A stretch of 64,000 bases of DNA from Variovorax atrisoli 110B. GTDB taxonomy: Bacteria > Pseudomonadota > Gammaproteobacteria > Burkholderiales > Burkholderiaceae_C. Positions 15,774 to 23,047 of the stretch are shown piece by piece. The DNA lies in NCBI RefSeq assembly GCF_000382045.1, contig NZ_KB907455.1, forward strand, positions 62,001 to 126,000, read 5' to 3'. The number at the start of each line of letters is the position of its first letter. The stretch's first letter is position 1. Below the pieces are notes generated by a model. The model made no database searches. It was not told the DNA's origin and saw only the letters and a program-made list of their open reading frames with translations. Position numbers and translations under genes: made by a program.

Positions 15774-17465
15774 TCAGTACATCGGCGGGAACACGGCCGG
15801 TCCCCACAGCGTGTCGCACTTGTGCGTGTGCTCAAACGCATTGCTCGACACCTTGACCGCGGGGTAGCTGAAGTCGATCAGCGCCCGCTCGGCCGGCCCT
15901 GTGAAGCGCGGCCAGCGCGTGGGGATGTTGCGGCCGTCGCCGTTCGGATCGCCGGTCTTCGCGAAGTTGAGCAGGTAGCTGCGCATCTGCGTCGCGAGCG
16001 TCTTGCGCTGGGCGGTGGTCGCGGCATCCGGCGTGCTCGCACTGCCTGGATCGAAATACGGATAGCCGGCCAGCGCGTCGACGGTGCCGGTGAAGTAGTA
16101 GCTGTCCATGCCGTGGGCCGTGCCGTAGTAGAAGCCGGATGGGTTCGACGGGAACGACAGCTGCGGATCGGTGAATTCCCAGCCATACACAGGCACCCAC
16201 GCCGACAGCGCGTCGCGGCGGGCGCTGTTTCCACAGGCGTACATCGCGTCGCCGATGGCCCGCGCGATGCCCTGCGCCGGCACCGCGTAGTTGCCGATCG
16301 GGTAGGCAGCCTCGATGGCCGTGGTGTCGTAGCCGGCAGGAGCGAGGCCGCGAAGGTACAGCGGGTAGTAGGCGGCGCTGAGCTTCGTGTCGACGAACAG
16401 CGTGCCCTCGTCGAACACGCCGCCGATCATCACCGGCACCTGATTGAAGTTGCCGCTCTCGAATGCGCGTGCGGGCACCTGCGTGATGACCTGCGCATCG
16501 ACAGTCGGTCGCCACTTGAGCCCGCCCTGCGCGAGCAGCGCGGACACCGGAAGCGCGCGCAGGCAGGCCACCACGTCGGCCGCGCCCGAGCAGCCGAGGT
16601 TGGTCACCGCGGTGTCGCCCACCGCGAGGGACGCGTCCATGCTCGGGTTCGAATACTCGGCGGCACCCCCGCTCTGCATCACGGCACGCTGGAACAGCCC
16701 CTTGGCCTTGGGCGACTGCAGCAGCGAGAAGCTCTGGGTCGCGCCCGCCGAGGTGCCCCACAGCGTGACGTTGCCCGCGTCTCCACCGAAGGCCGCGATG
16801 TTCTTCTGCACCCAGCCCAGCGCGGCCAGTTGGTCCATCACCGCGAAGTTGCCGAGGCTGCCGTCCTTGTTGGCCGCGCGCAGCGCCTTGTTCGCCAGGT
16901 AGCCGAGCGCACCCAGCCGGTAGTTGAAGCTCACGACCACCACGCCCTGGCTAGCCAGCGGGCTCGGGCCCATCTCGCCGGACCCGAGCGTGAACGCGCC
17001 CCCGTGGATGTAGAACACTACCGGCAGCCGGGCGCCCGGCTGCGTGCCGGCAGGCTTCCATACGTTGATGTAGAGACAGTCCTCGGCGATCGCCGAAGAA
17101 ACCGCGCCCGGCGCCTGTGGGCAGGCGTTGCCGAAGGCCCTGGCCTGCAGCGTAGCGTCGTGCGCGGCCGGCGGCTGCGGAGGTGCCCAGCGCAGCGCGC
17201 CCACCGGAGGCCGTGCATAGGGAATGCCGAGGAAGGACACCGTGTCCGCGTCCGCCGTGCCAGCTACCTTGCCTTCGGTCGTCACTGCGATCGTCGTGTC
17301 CTGCGCGGCAGGCGGCGTTGCCGGAGCTGGGCTCGCGGCAGGGGCTGGCGTCGGCGTCGGCACGATGCCGCCGAATGCCGCGCCGCCTCCACTGCCGCCA
17401 CCGCCGCAGGCGGACAGCGACAGCGCGACCAGCAGTGCCAGGCAACGGGTTTTTCTCGTCTTCAT
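15774..17465 (-). CDS. Type B carboxylesterase, lipoprotein
   Basis: A 563-residue alpha/beta hydrolase of the carboxylesterase type B family. It has a lipoprotein signal (LALLVALSLSAC, cysteine followed by a Gly-rich then Pro/Ala-rich linker of about 35 residues), so it is probably anchored in an envelope membrane. Family motifs include FLGIPYARPPVGALRW, EDCLYINVW, the oxyanion segment YIHGGAFTLGSG and the nucleophile elbow WGTSAGA, where the usual Glu of GESAG is Thr. It sits between a Bug receptor and a peptidase on one strand, under a divergent LysR gene, suggesting uptake and hydrolysis of an ester or amide substrate. Confidence 0.9.
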   Translation of the reverse strand: MKTRKTRCLALLVALSLSACGGGGSGGGAAFGGIVPTPTPAPAASPAPATPPAAQDTTIAVTTEGKVAGTADADTVSFLGIPYARPPVGALRWAPPQPPAAHDATLQARAFGNACPQAPGAVSSAIAEDCLYINVWKPAGTQPGARLPVVFYIHGGAFTLGSGEMGPSPLASQGVVVVSFNYRLGALGYLANKALRAANKDGSLGNFAVMDQLAALGWVQKNIAAFGGDAGNVTLWGTSAGATQSFSLLQSPKAKGLFQRAVMQSGGAAEYSNPSMDASLAVGDTAVTNLGCSGAADVVACLRALPVSALLAQGGLKWRPTVDAQVITQVPARAFESGNFNQVPVMIGGVFDEGTLFVDTKLSAAYYPLYLRGLAPAGYDTTAIEAAYPIGNYAVPAQGIARAIGDAMYACGNSARRDALSAWVPVYGWEFTDPQLSFPSNPSGFYYGTAHGMDSYYFTGTVDALAGYPYFDPGSASTPDAATTAQRKTLATQMRSYLLNFAKTGDPNGDGRNIPTRWPRFTGPAERALIDFSYPAVKVSSNAFEHTHKCDTLWGPAVFPPMY

Positions 17466-17533
17466 GGAAGCACCTCTTCGAATGGTTGGAATCGAGGAAA
17501 GAGAGAGATGGAGGCAAGCAGGCCGTGGCGCAG

Positions 17534-18532
17534 TCAGGGCGACTCGTAGCCGATGGTCTTGACCAGGTCGCGGTAGCGGGCGATCTCCGCCGCGTAGAAC
17601 TTCTCGCCCGTTTCGAGGCTCATCGGCTCGAACACGGTCTTGGCCTGCGATTCCAGCTGCGTCCGTGCGTGCGGGTTCTTCAGCGCCGCGCCGATGGCCG
17701 CGTTGAGCCGCTCGGCGATGGGGCGCGGCGTGCCCTTGCGCACCATGTACGAAGTCCAGATGCCGAAGTCGAAGTCCTTCATGTCCCGGCTCTGGGCGCT
17801 GGTCTGCAGCGTGTCGAAGGGCGGCGGCAGGCGCCTGCCCGGCGAGAGGGAGCCGATCACGCGAAGCCGCCCCTGCTTCACGTAGTCGGCATAGAAGGCC
17901 TGGTACGGCATGAAGGCGAAGTCGATCTGCCCGCCGATCAAGTCCTGGATGATCGGCGCGCCGCCCTTGTAGGGCACATGCGTGACGGCGGCTCCGGTGC
18001 GCTTAGTGAAGAGTTCGCCCAGCAGGTGGTACAGCGTGCCGGCGCCCGGCGTGCCATAGCTCAGCGGCGCGTCCTTGCGCGAACGCGCGAGCGCGACGAA
18101 CTCGTCCAGCGTCTGGGCCGGCAGGGCGCTGTTCACCACCAGCACCAGCGGCGAAGTGGCCACCGGCGCGATCCACTGGAAGTCTTCAGGCCTGTAGCGC
18201 GTGCTCCTGTTGGCCAGCCCCGCGAGGATCAACTCGTTGGGCGAGCCCTGGAACAGGTAGTGGCCGTCGGCCGGCGCTGCCAGCACCTTGTTGGCCGCGA
18301 TGGCGCCCGCCGCGCCGCCGAGGTTCTCGACGATCACCTGCCCCCCCAGTTCCTTGCCAACCAGGTCGTTGAGCGCCCGTGCGGTGAAGTCGCTGGCCGC
18401 GCCGGCCGGGTAAGGAACCATCATCGTCACGACCTTCGCGGGGTAGGCGGCCTGCGCTATCGCCGTCGTCGTGGTCGCCACGGCGCAACCTAGAAAAGTC
18501 AGCGCACCGAGCCATTGACCGAACCGGTTCAT
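17534..18532 (-). CDS. Bug-type TTT periplasmic receptor (TctC family)
   Basis: A 332-residue periplasmic receptor. The signal peptide MNRFGQWLGALTFLGCAVATTTTAIAQA leads to the family start YPAKVVTMMVPYPAGAASDFTARAL. Other Bug hallmarks are VIVENLGGAAGAIAANKV, LSYGTPGAGTLYHLLGELF and VPYKGGAPIIQDLIGGQIDFAF. ATG 18532 is used; the in-frame codon six residues earlier would lengthen the basic end. It is an orphan, with no tctAB beside it. First gene of a leftward group with the esterase and the M20 peptidase, divergent from lysR. Confidence 0.92.
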   Translation of the reverse strand: MNRFGQWLGALTFLGCAVATTTTAIAQAAYPAKVVTMMVPYPAGAASDFTARALNDLVGKELGGQVIVENLGGAAGAIAANKVLAAPADGHYLFQGSPNELILAGLANRSTRYRPEDFQWIAPVATSPLVLVVNSALPAQTLDEFVALARSRKDAPLSYGTPGAGTLYHLLGELFTKRTGAAVTHVPYKGGAPIIQDLIGGQIDFAFMPYQAFYADYVKQGRLRVIGSLSPGRRLPPPFDTLQTSAQSRDMKDFDFGIWTSYMVRKGTPRPIAERLNAAIGAALKNPHARTQLESQAKTVFEPMSLETGEKFYAAEIARYRDLVKTIGYESP

Positions 18533-18592
18533 GGGAATTCCTTGGTCCAAAGTAGTACGCGATGGATGCTAGGAATCGAGGGTTCATCTGTC

Positions 18593-18632
18593 CAATGCAT
18601 TGTTTTTGTAATTATCATGAGTACATCTCATG
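18593..18632. promoter_or_regulatory. LysR-type operator region between bug receptor and lysR
   Basis: CATGAG-TACAT-CTCATG (18616-18632) is a perfect 6-5-6 inverted repeat containing T-N11-A, the LysR-box pattern. A second perfect palindrome, CAATGCATTG, lies at 18593-18602. Both sit in the AT-rich 131-base divergent gap, where a LysR regulator normally binds to control itself and its target operon. Confidence 0.6.
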
Positions 18633-18663
18633 CATATGACGACGGCCGAAGCCGCGACCCGCC

Positions 18664-19593
18664 ATGAATCTGCAGCAACTCGACCACCTGCTCGCGCTCG
18701 CCGAAACCGGCTCCTTCAGCCGGGCCTCGGAGAAAGTGCACCTGACCCAGCCCGCGCTGAGCCGCAGCATCCAGATGCTCGAGCAGGAGCTGGGCATGCA
18801 GCTCGTTGATCGCATCGGCAAGCGCAACGAGCTCACGCCCTTCGGTGCGATGGTGCTGGCGCGGGCCAAGCGCATCTCCACTGAAGCGCACGAACTCAAG
18901 CGCGCGGCGGCGCTGCTGTCGGAGGGTCAGGCCGGATCGGTGCGGCTCGGGCTGGGCGCGGCGCCGGGCGCGCTGTTCTCGTCGCCGCTTCTGATCCACA
19001 TGCTGCGCAACCATCCGAAGGTCGGGCTGCAGCTGCACGGCGGCGGACCGGAGCTGCAGCTCGCGGCGTTGCGCTCACGCAACCTCGACGCAGTGGTGCT
19101 CACCTACCGCGCCGTGGCACCCCGCGAGGACCTGCACATCGAGGTGCTGCCGACCATGCGCTCGGGCTTCGTCTGCCGGTGCGACCATCCGTTGCTGAAG
19201 CAGGGGAGCGGCAAGCCGGTGCGCTTCGAAGAGCTGGCGCAGCACCCGGTGATCTCGACCATGGTGAGCGACGACGTGGCGCGCATCCTGGTCGAGCGCT
19301 ATGGCAGCGACGCGAGCCCGCAGCGCTGGCTGCATGTGTCGTCGGAAGACATCGGCACGCTGATCGAGGCCGTGCGCAACACCGACGCCGTGTTCCTGGG
19401 CGTGCTCGCCGCCACGCGCGCGCTGCAGGACAGCGGCGAACTGGCCGAATTGAAGGTGGAGCCTGCCGCGGGAATCAGTGCGCAGTTCGCCTTCGTCACC
19501 CTCGACGGCAGGACAGAGGCGCCTGCGCTGCGGCTGGTGCGCGAGTTCTGCGTCGGACTCGCGCGGGCCGGTGCCGATCAGCCCGCCGCGTGA
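18664..19593 (+). CDS. LysR family transcriptional regulator
   Basis: A 309-residue LysR regulator. The N-terminal winged helix-turn-helix is complete (MNLQQLDHLLALAETGSFSR, then HLTQPALSRSIQMLEQELG). It is followed by the linker helix and a substrate-binding-like effector domain starting at GSVRLGLGAAPGAL. It is divergent from the Bug receptor/esterase/peptidase genes across a gap with a perfect LysR-box palindrome, so those genes are the probable targets. The effector is unknown. Confidence 0.93.
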   Translation: MNLQQLDHLLALAETGSFSRASEKVHLTQPALSRSIQMLEQELGMQLVDRIGKRNELTPFGAMVLARAKRISTEAHELKRAAALLSEGQAGSVRLGLGAAPGALFSSPLLIHMLRNHPKVGLQLHGGGPELQLAALRSRNLDAVVLTYRAVAPREDLHIEVLPTMRSGFVCRCDHPLLKQGSGKPVRFEELAQHPVISTMVSDDVARILVERYGSDASPQRWLHVSSEDIGTLIEAVRNTDAVFLGVLAATRALQDSGELAELKVEPAAGISAQFAFVTLDGRTEAPALRLVREFCVGLARAGADQPAA

Positions 19594-19650
19594 CCCACCT
19601 GATGCCGCGCAATCCGCAGGCGCGCCGGTGAAGAGCAGCAGGAGCAGCCT

Positions 19651-20817
19651 CTACAGCCACCCCATCTGCCTGGCCGCCAGCTCCTTCATGATCTCCTCGG
19701 CCCCGCCGCCGATCATCATCACCTTCACCTCGCGGTAGATGCGCTCGCTGACGGTGCCGCGCATGAACCCCATGCCGCCGAGGATCTGCACCGCCTGGTC
19801 GGCGCAGAACTGCATGGTCTGCGTCGCGTCGTTCTTCAGCAGGCAGATCTGCGCGACCCACTCGGGTGCGTTGTGGCGGCCGGCCGCTTCGAGCGCATCG
19901 CCTTCAGCCGACACGGCCTCTATCCACGCCTCGGTGGAGGCGATGCGCATCTGCATGTCGACCAGCTTGTGGCGCACCGCCTGGTGTTCGACGAGCGCGG
20001 TGCCGAAGGCCTTGCGCTCGCGCGCCCACGCCAGGGCCTCGTCGAGGCAGGCCTGCGAGAAGCCCAGCGCTCCCGCGGCAAGGCCGATGCGCTCGCCGTT
20101 GAAGTTGCCCATGATCATGCGGAAGCCTTCGCCCTCGTGCCCGAGCAGGTAGCGCGCGGGCACGCGCACGTTGTCGAAGTGCAGGGTGGCGGTGTCGGAG
20201 CACAGCCAGCCCATCTTCGAGAGGCGCGTACGCGTGAGGCCCGGTGCGTCGCCCGGCACCAGCAGCATCGAGATGCCTCCCGCGCCGCGGCCCTCGCCGG
20301 TGCGCACGGCCACGGTGATCCAGTCGGCGCGCATGCCCGAGGTGATGAAGGTCTTCTCGCCGTTGACGACGTAGTGGTCGCCATCGAGCCGTGCCGTCGT
20401 GCGAAGTGCAGCCACGTCGGAGCCGCCGCCGGGCTCGGTGATCGCCAGCGCCGCGATCTTCTCGCCGCGCAGCACCGGCGGCACGACCTCGCGGCGCAAC
20501 GCGTCGCTCGCATGCAGCACCACGGGCGGCAGGCCGATGTTGTGCGAGAACAGGCTCGCGAGCACGCCGCCGCTTTTGCCGTGGCGTGCGAGCGCGACCC
20601 AGGCGGGCAGCTTGAGCGAGTACGAGGCGGGCGTACCGCCGAACTCTTCCGGATAGCCCAGGCCCAGCAGGCCGAGCTCGGCCGCGCGCGCGTAGAGCCC
20701 GCGCGGAAACTCGCCCGCGTCGTCCCAGGCCTGCACGTTCGGCGCGATCTCGTCGCCGGCGAACCGCCGGACCAGGTCGGCCAGCACCTGGCGGTCCGCG
20801 GCCAGTTCTGCATTCAT
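19651..20817 (-). CDS. Acyl-CoA dehydrogenase (first of two)
   Basis: A 388-residue FAD-dependent acyl-CoA dehydrogenase. Motifs seen are ALAITEPGGGSDVAALRT (FAD-binding signature 1), GEKTFITSGMRADW, RTRLSKMGWLCSDTA, ERKAFGTAL, and the C-terminal QILGGMGFMRGTVSERIYREVKVMMIGGGAEEIM. The residue aligned with the usual catalytic Glu region lies around IYREVK. It ends the leftward cluster carrying an acyl-CoA carboxylase, so it likely oxidises a branched or methylated acyl-CoA. It is 99 bases from the neighbouring homologue; they are clearly not a recent tandem copy. Confidence 0.92.
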   Translation of the reverse strand: MNAELAADRQVLADLVRRFAGDEIAPNVQAWDDAGEFPRGLYARAAELGLLGLGYPEEFGGTPASYSLKLPAWVALARHGKSGGVLASLFSHNIGLPPVVLHASDALRREVVPPVLRGEKIAALAITEPGGGSDVAALRTTARLDGDHYVVNGEKTFITSGMRADWITVAVRTGEGRGAGGISMLLVPGDAPGLTRTRLSKMGWLCSDTATLHFDNVRVPARYLLGHEGEGFRMIMGNFNGERIGLAAGALGFSQACLDEALAWARERKAFGTALVEHQAVRHKLVDMQMRIASTEAWIEAVSAEGDALEAAGRHNAPEWVAQICLLKNDATQTMQFCADQAVQILGGMGFMRGTVSERIYREVKVMMIGGGAEEIMKELAARQMGWL

Positions 20818-20916
20818 CCTGCTGTCTCCTTCAGGGGAAATGGGTGGTGTCGAAAGCGGGCGTCCGGCTGTTCGACGGCCGCGTCTCCAGACAGCCCGAC
20901 CAAGCCCGCAAACCTC

Positions 20917-22074
20917 TCAGCGCGGCGGCCGCTTGGCGATGCCCATGGTCTTCGCGAGGATGCCCAGCATCACCTCGTCGGCGCCGCCGCCGATCGAGCC
21001 CAGGCGGCCGTCGCGGTACAGGCGCGAGACGCGGTTCTCCAGCGTGAAGCCCATCCCGCCCCAGAACTGCAGGCAGGTGTCGGCCACCTGGCGCGTGAGG
21101 CGGCCGGTCTTGAGCTTGGCCATCGACGCGAGCTCGAGCACGTCTTCGCCCTTCACGTGCAGGTCGCAGGCGCGGTAGGTGAGCGCGCGCAGCGCTTCCA
21201 CTTCGGTCTTCAGTTCGGCCAGCTTGAACTGCACCCACTGCTGGTCGGCCAGCGTGGAGCCGAACATCTGACGCTGCTGCGCCCACTCGATGGTCTGCGC
21301 GATGCAGTCCTCCATCGGCTCCAGCGAACTGGCGGCGGCCCAGAGGCGCTCTTCCTGGAACTGCTGCATCTGGTAGACGAAGCCCTGGCCCTCCTCGCCG
21401 ATGCGATAGCGCTGCGGCACGCGCACGTTGTCGAAGTAGATCAGGCCGGTGTCGCTCGAATTCATGCCGATCTTGCGCAGCTTCTTCGCCTTCTCGATGC
21501 CGGGGCTGTCCATCGGCACCATCACGAGCGACTTGTTGCGGTGCACGGGGCCGTCGCTGGTGTTGACCAGCATGCACATCCAGTCGGCCTGCAGGCTGTT
21601 GGTGATCCACATCTTCTGGCCGCTGATGAGGTAGTCGCCGCCGTCCTTGCGCGCATGGCTCTTCAGGCCCGCCACGTCGCTGCCCGCGCCGGGCTCGCTC
21701 ACGCCGATGCAGCCGACCATGTCGCCCGCGATGGCGGGTGCCAGGAACTCGCGGCGCAACTCGTCGCTGCCGAAGCGCGCGAGCGCAGGGGTGCACATGT
21801 CGGTCTGCACGCCGATGGCCATCGGCACGCCGCCGCAGGAGATGTGGCCCAGCGCCTCGGCCATGGCCATCGCATACGAATAGTCCAGGCCCGCGCCGCC
21901 GAAGGCCTCGGGCTTGTTCAGCCCCAGCATGCCGAGGCTGCCGAGCTTCTTGAAGACCTCGTGCGCGGGGAAGATCTCTGCCTCTTCCCACTCGTCCACG
22001 TGCGGGTTGATCTCGTCGTCGATGAAGCGGCGCAGGGTCTTCTGGATCTCGAGGTGTTCGTGGCTGTACTGCAT
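20917..22074 (-). CDS. Acyl-CoA dehydrogenase (second of two)
   Basis: A 385-residue acyl-CoA dehydrogenase resembling citronellyl-CoA dehydrogenase (AtuD) and related enzymes. The start is MQYSHEHLEIQKTLRRFID, with CIGVSEPGAGSDVAGLKSHA, GQKMWITNSLQADWMCMLVNT, KIGMNSSDTGLIYFDNVRVP, QQRQMFGSTLADQQWVQFKL and QFWGGMGFTLENRVSRLYRD. The FAD signature and C-terminal GG motif are intact. It lies 33 bases after the SDR gene, in the carboxylase operon. The AtuD comparison comes from memory of the family and context; the exact substrate is inferred. Confidence 0.92.
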   Translation of the reverse strand: MQYSHEHLEIQKTLRRFIDDEINPHVDEWEEAEIFPAHEVFKKLGSLGMLGLNKPEAFGGAGLDYSYAMAMAEALGHISCGGVPMAIGVQTDMCTPALARFGSDELRREFLAPAIAGDMVGCIGVSEPGAGSDVAGLKSHARKDGGDYLISGQKMWITNSLQADWMCMLVNTSDGPVHRNKSLVMVPMDSPGIEKAKKLRKIGMNSSDTGLIYFDNVRVPQRYRIGEEGQGFVYQMQQFQEERLWAAASSLEPMEDCIAQTIEWAQQRQMFGSTLADQQWVQFKLAELKTEVEALRALTYRACDLHVKGEDVLELASMAKLKTGRLTRQVADTCLQFWGGMGFTLENRVSRLYRDGRLGSIGGGADEVMLGILAKTMGIAKRPPR

Positions 22075-22107
22075 GGGGTGGTCTCCGGTCTTTCCTTGTC
22101 TCTCGTC

Positions 22108-23010
22108 CTACTTGTCCTGGAACACGCGCGGTGCCTGCGCCAGGTGGAAGCCGTCGAAGGGCTTCACCGCGCGGCGCTGCTGCGCCTGCGCATCGGGAAT
22201 CGCCATCGGCCAGCCCATGCGCACCTGCGGCCGCGCGCCGTCCACGCGCAGCACGCTGCCGCTGATGAAGCTCGCGGCCGGGCCCAGCAGGAAGACGATG
22301 GCGGCGGAGGTCTCGGCCTCGTTGCCGAAACGCCCGGCCGGCACGGTCTTGCGCATGGCGCGCAGCATGTCGCCGGCCTCGGGCGGGTAGTGGTCCATGC
22401 CGCTCGATGCGATGTAGCCCGGCGCCACCGCGTTCACGCGCACGCCGCTCGCGGCCCATTCGAGCGCGGCGGTCTCGGTGAAGCTCACCATGCCCGCGCG
22501 CGCCGCGCCGCTGTGGCCCATGTTGGGCATGGAGCCCCACATGTCGGCCACGATGTTGACGATGGCGCCGCCCTGGGCCTGCATGCTCTGCAGGTAGCAC
22601 TCGCGCGCGACCAGGAAGCCGCCCGTGAGGTTGGTGTGGATCACCGCCTCCCAGCCCTTGGCCGAGATCGCGTGCAGCGGCGTGATGTACTGGCCGCCCG
22701 CGTTGTTGACCAGACCGTCGATGCGGCCGTGCGCGGCGACGACGGCGGCGATGGCCTCGCGCACCGCGTCCTCGTTGCGGATGTCGAAGGCCTGCGTGGA
22801 AGCCTTGCCGCCGGCGGCCTCGATCTCGGCGCGCACCGCGTCGAGCTTCTCGGGCTTGCGTCCGACCAGCACCACCTGCGCGCCCAGCGAGGCGAGCTCG
22901 TGCGCGGTACAGCGGCCGATGCCGGAGCCGCCGCCGGTGACGACGACGACCTGCCCGTCGAACAGGCCGGGGGCGAAGACGGAACGGTAGTGGGAAGAGG
23001 GTGAGTTCAT
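22108..23010 (-). CDS. SDR oxidoreductase, trans-2-enoyl-CoA reductase (PECR)-like
   Basis: A 300-residue short-chain dehydrogenase. The NADP-binding TGGGSGIG and NNAGG motifs are present. The usual Tyr-x-x-x-Lys active site is replaced by HSGAARAGMVSF, with Ser at the Tyr position and Arg at the Lys position. The same HSGAARAG pattern occurs in peroxisomal trans-2-enoyl-CoA reductase and dienoyl-CoA reductase-like SDRs, so the change marks a subfamily, not damage. LEWAASGVRVNAVAPGYI and PAASFISGSVLRVDGA complete the fold. Position between the carboxylase and dehydrogenases fits acyl-CoA work in branched-chain or terpenoid catabolism. Confidence 0.88.
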   Translation of the reverse strand: MNSPSSHYRSVFAPGLFDGQVVVVTGGGSGIGRCTAHELASLGAQVVLVGRKPEKLDAVRAEIEAAGGKASTQAFDIRNEDAVREAIAAVVAAHGRIDGLVNNAGGQYITPLHAISAKGWEAVIHTNLTGGFLVARECYLQSMQAQGGAIVNIVADMWGSMPNMGHSGAARAGMVSFTETAALEWAASGVRVNAVAPGYIASSGMDHYPPEAGDMLRAMRKTVPAGRFGNEAETSAAIVFLLGPAASFISGSVLRVDGARPQVRMGWPMAIPDAQAQQRRAVKPFDGFHLAQAPRVFQDK

Positions 23011-23047
23011 GCGGTTGGCTTCGGTAAAGGCGCGGGGTCGGTCCCCG

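Noticed and set aside
19651..22074. Two acyl-CoA dehydrogenases as a recent tandem duplication
   Set aside because: The sequences differ throughout (start, substrate-loop and C-terminal motifs); they are distant paralogues.
22108..23010. SDR as a pseudogene because YxxxK is missing
   Set aside because: The rest of the fold is intact and the HSGAARAG motif is characteristic of enoyl-CoA-reductase-type SDRs.
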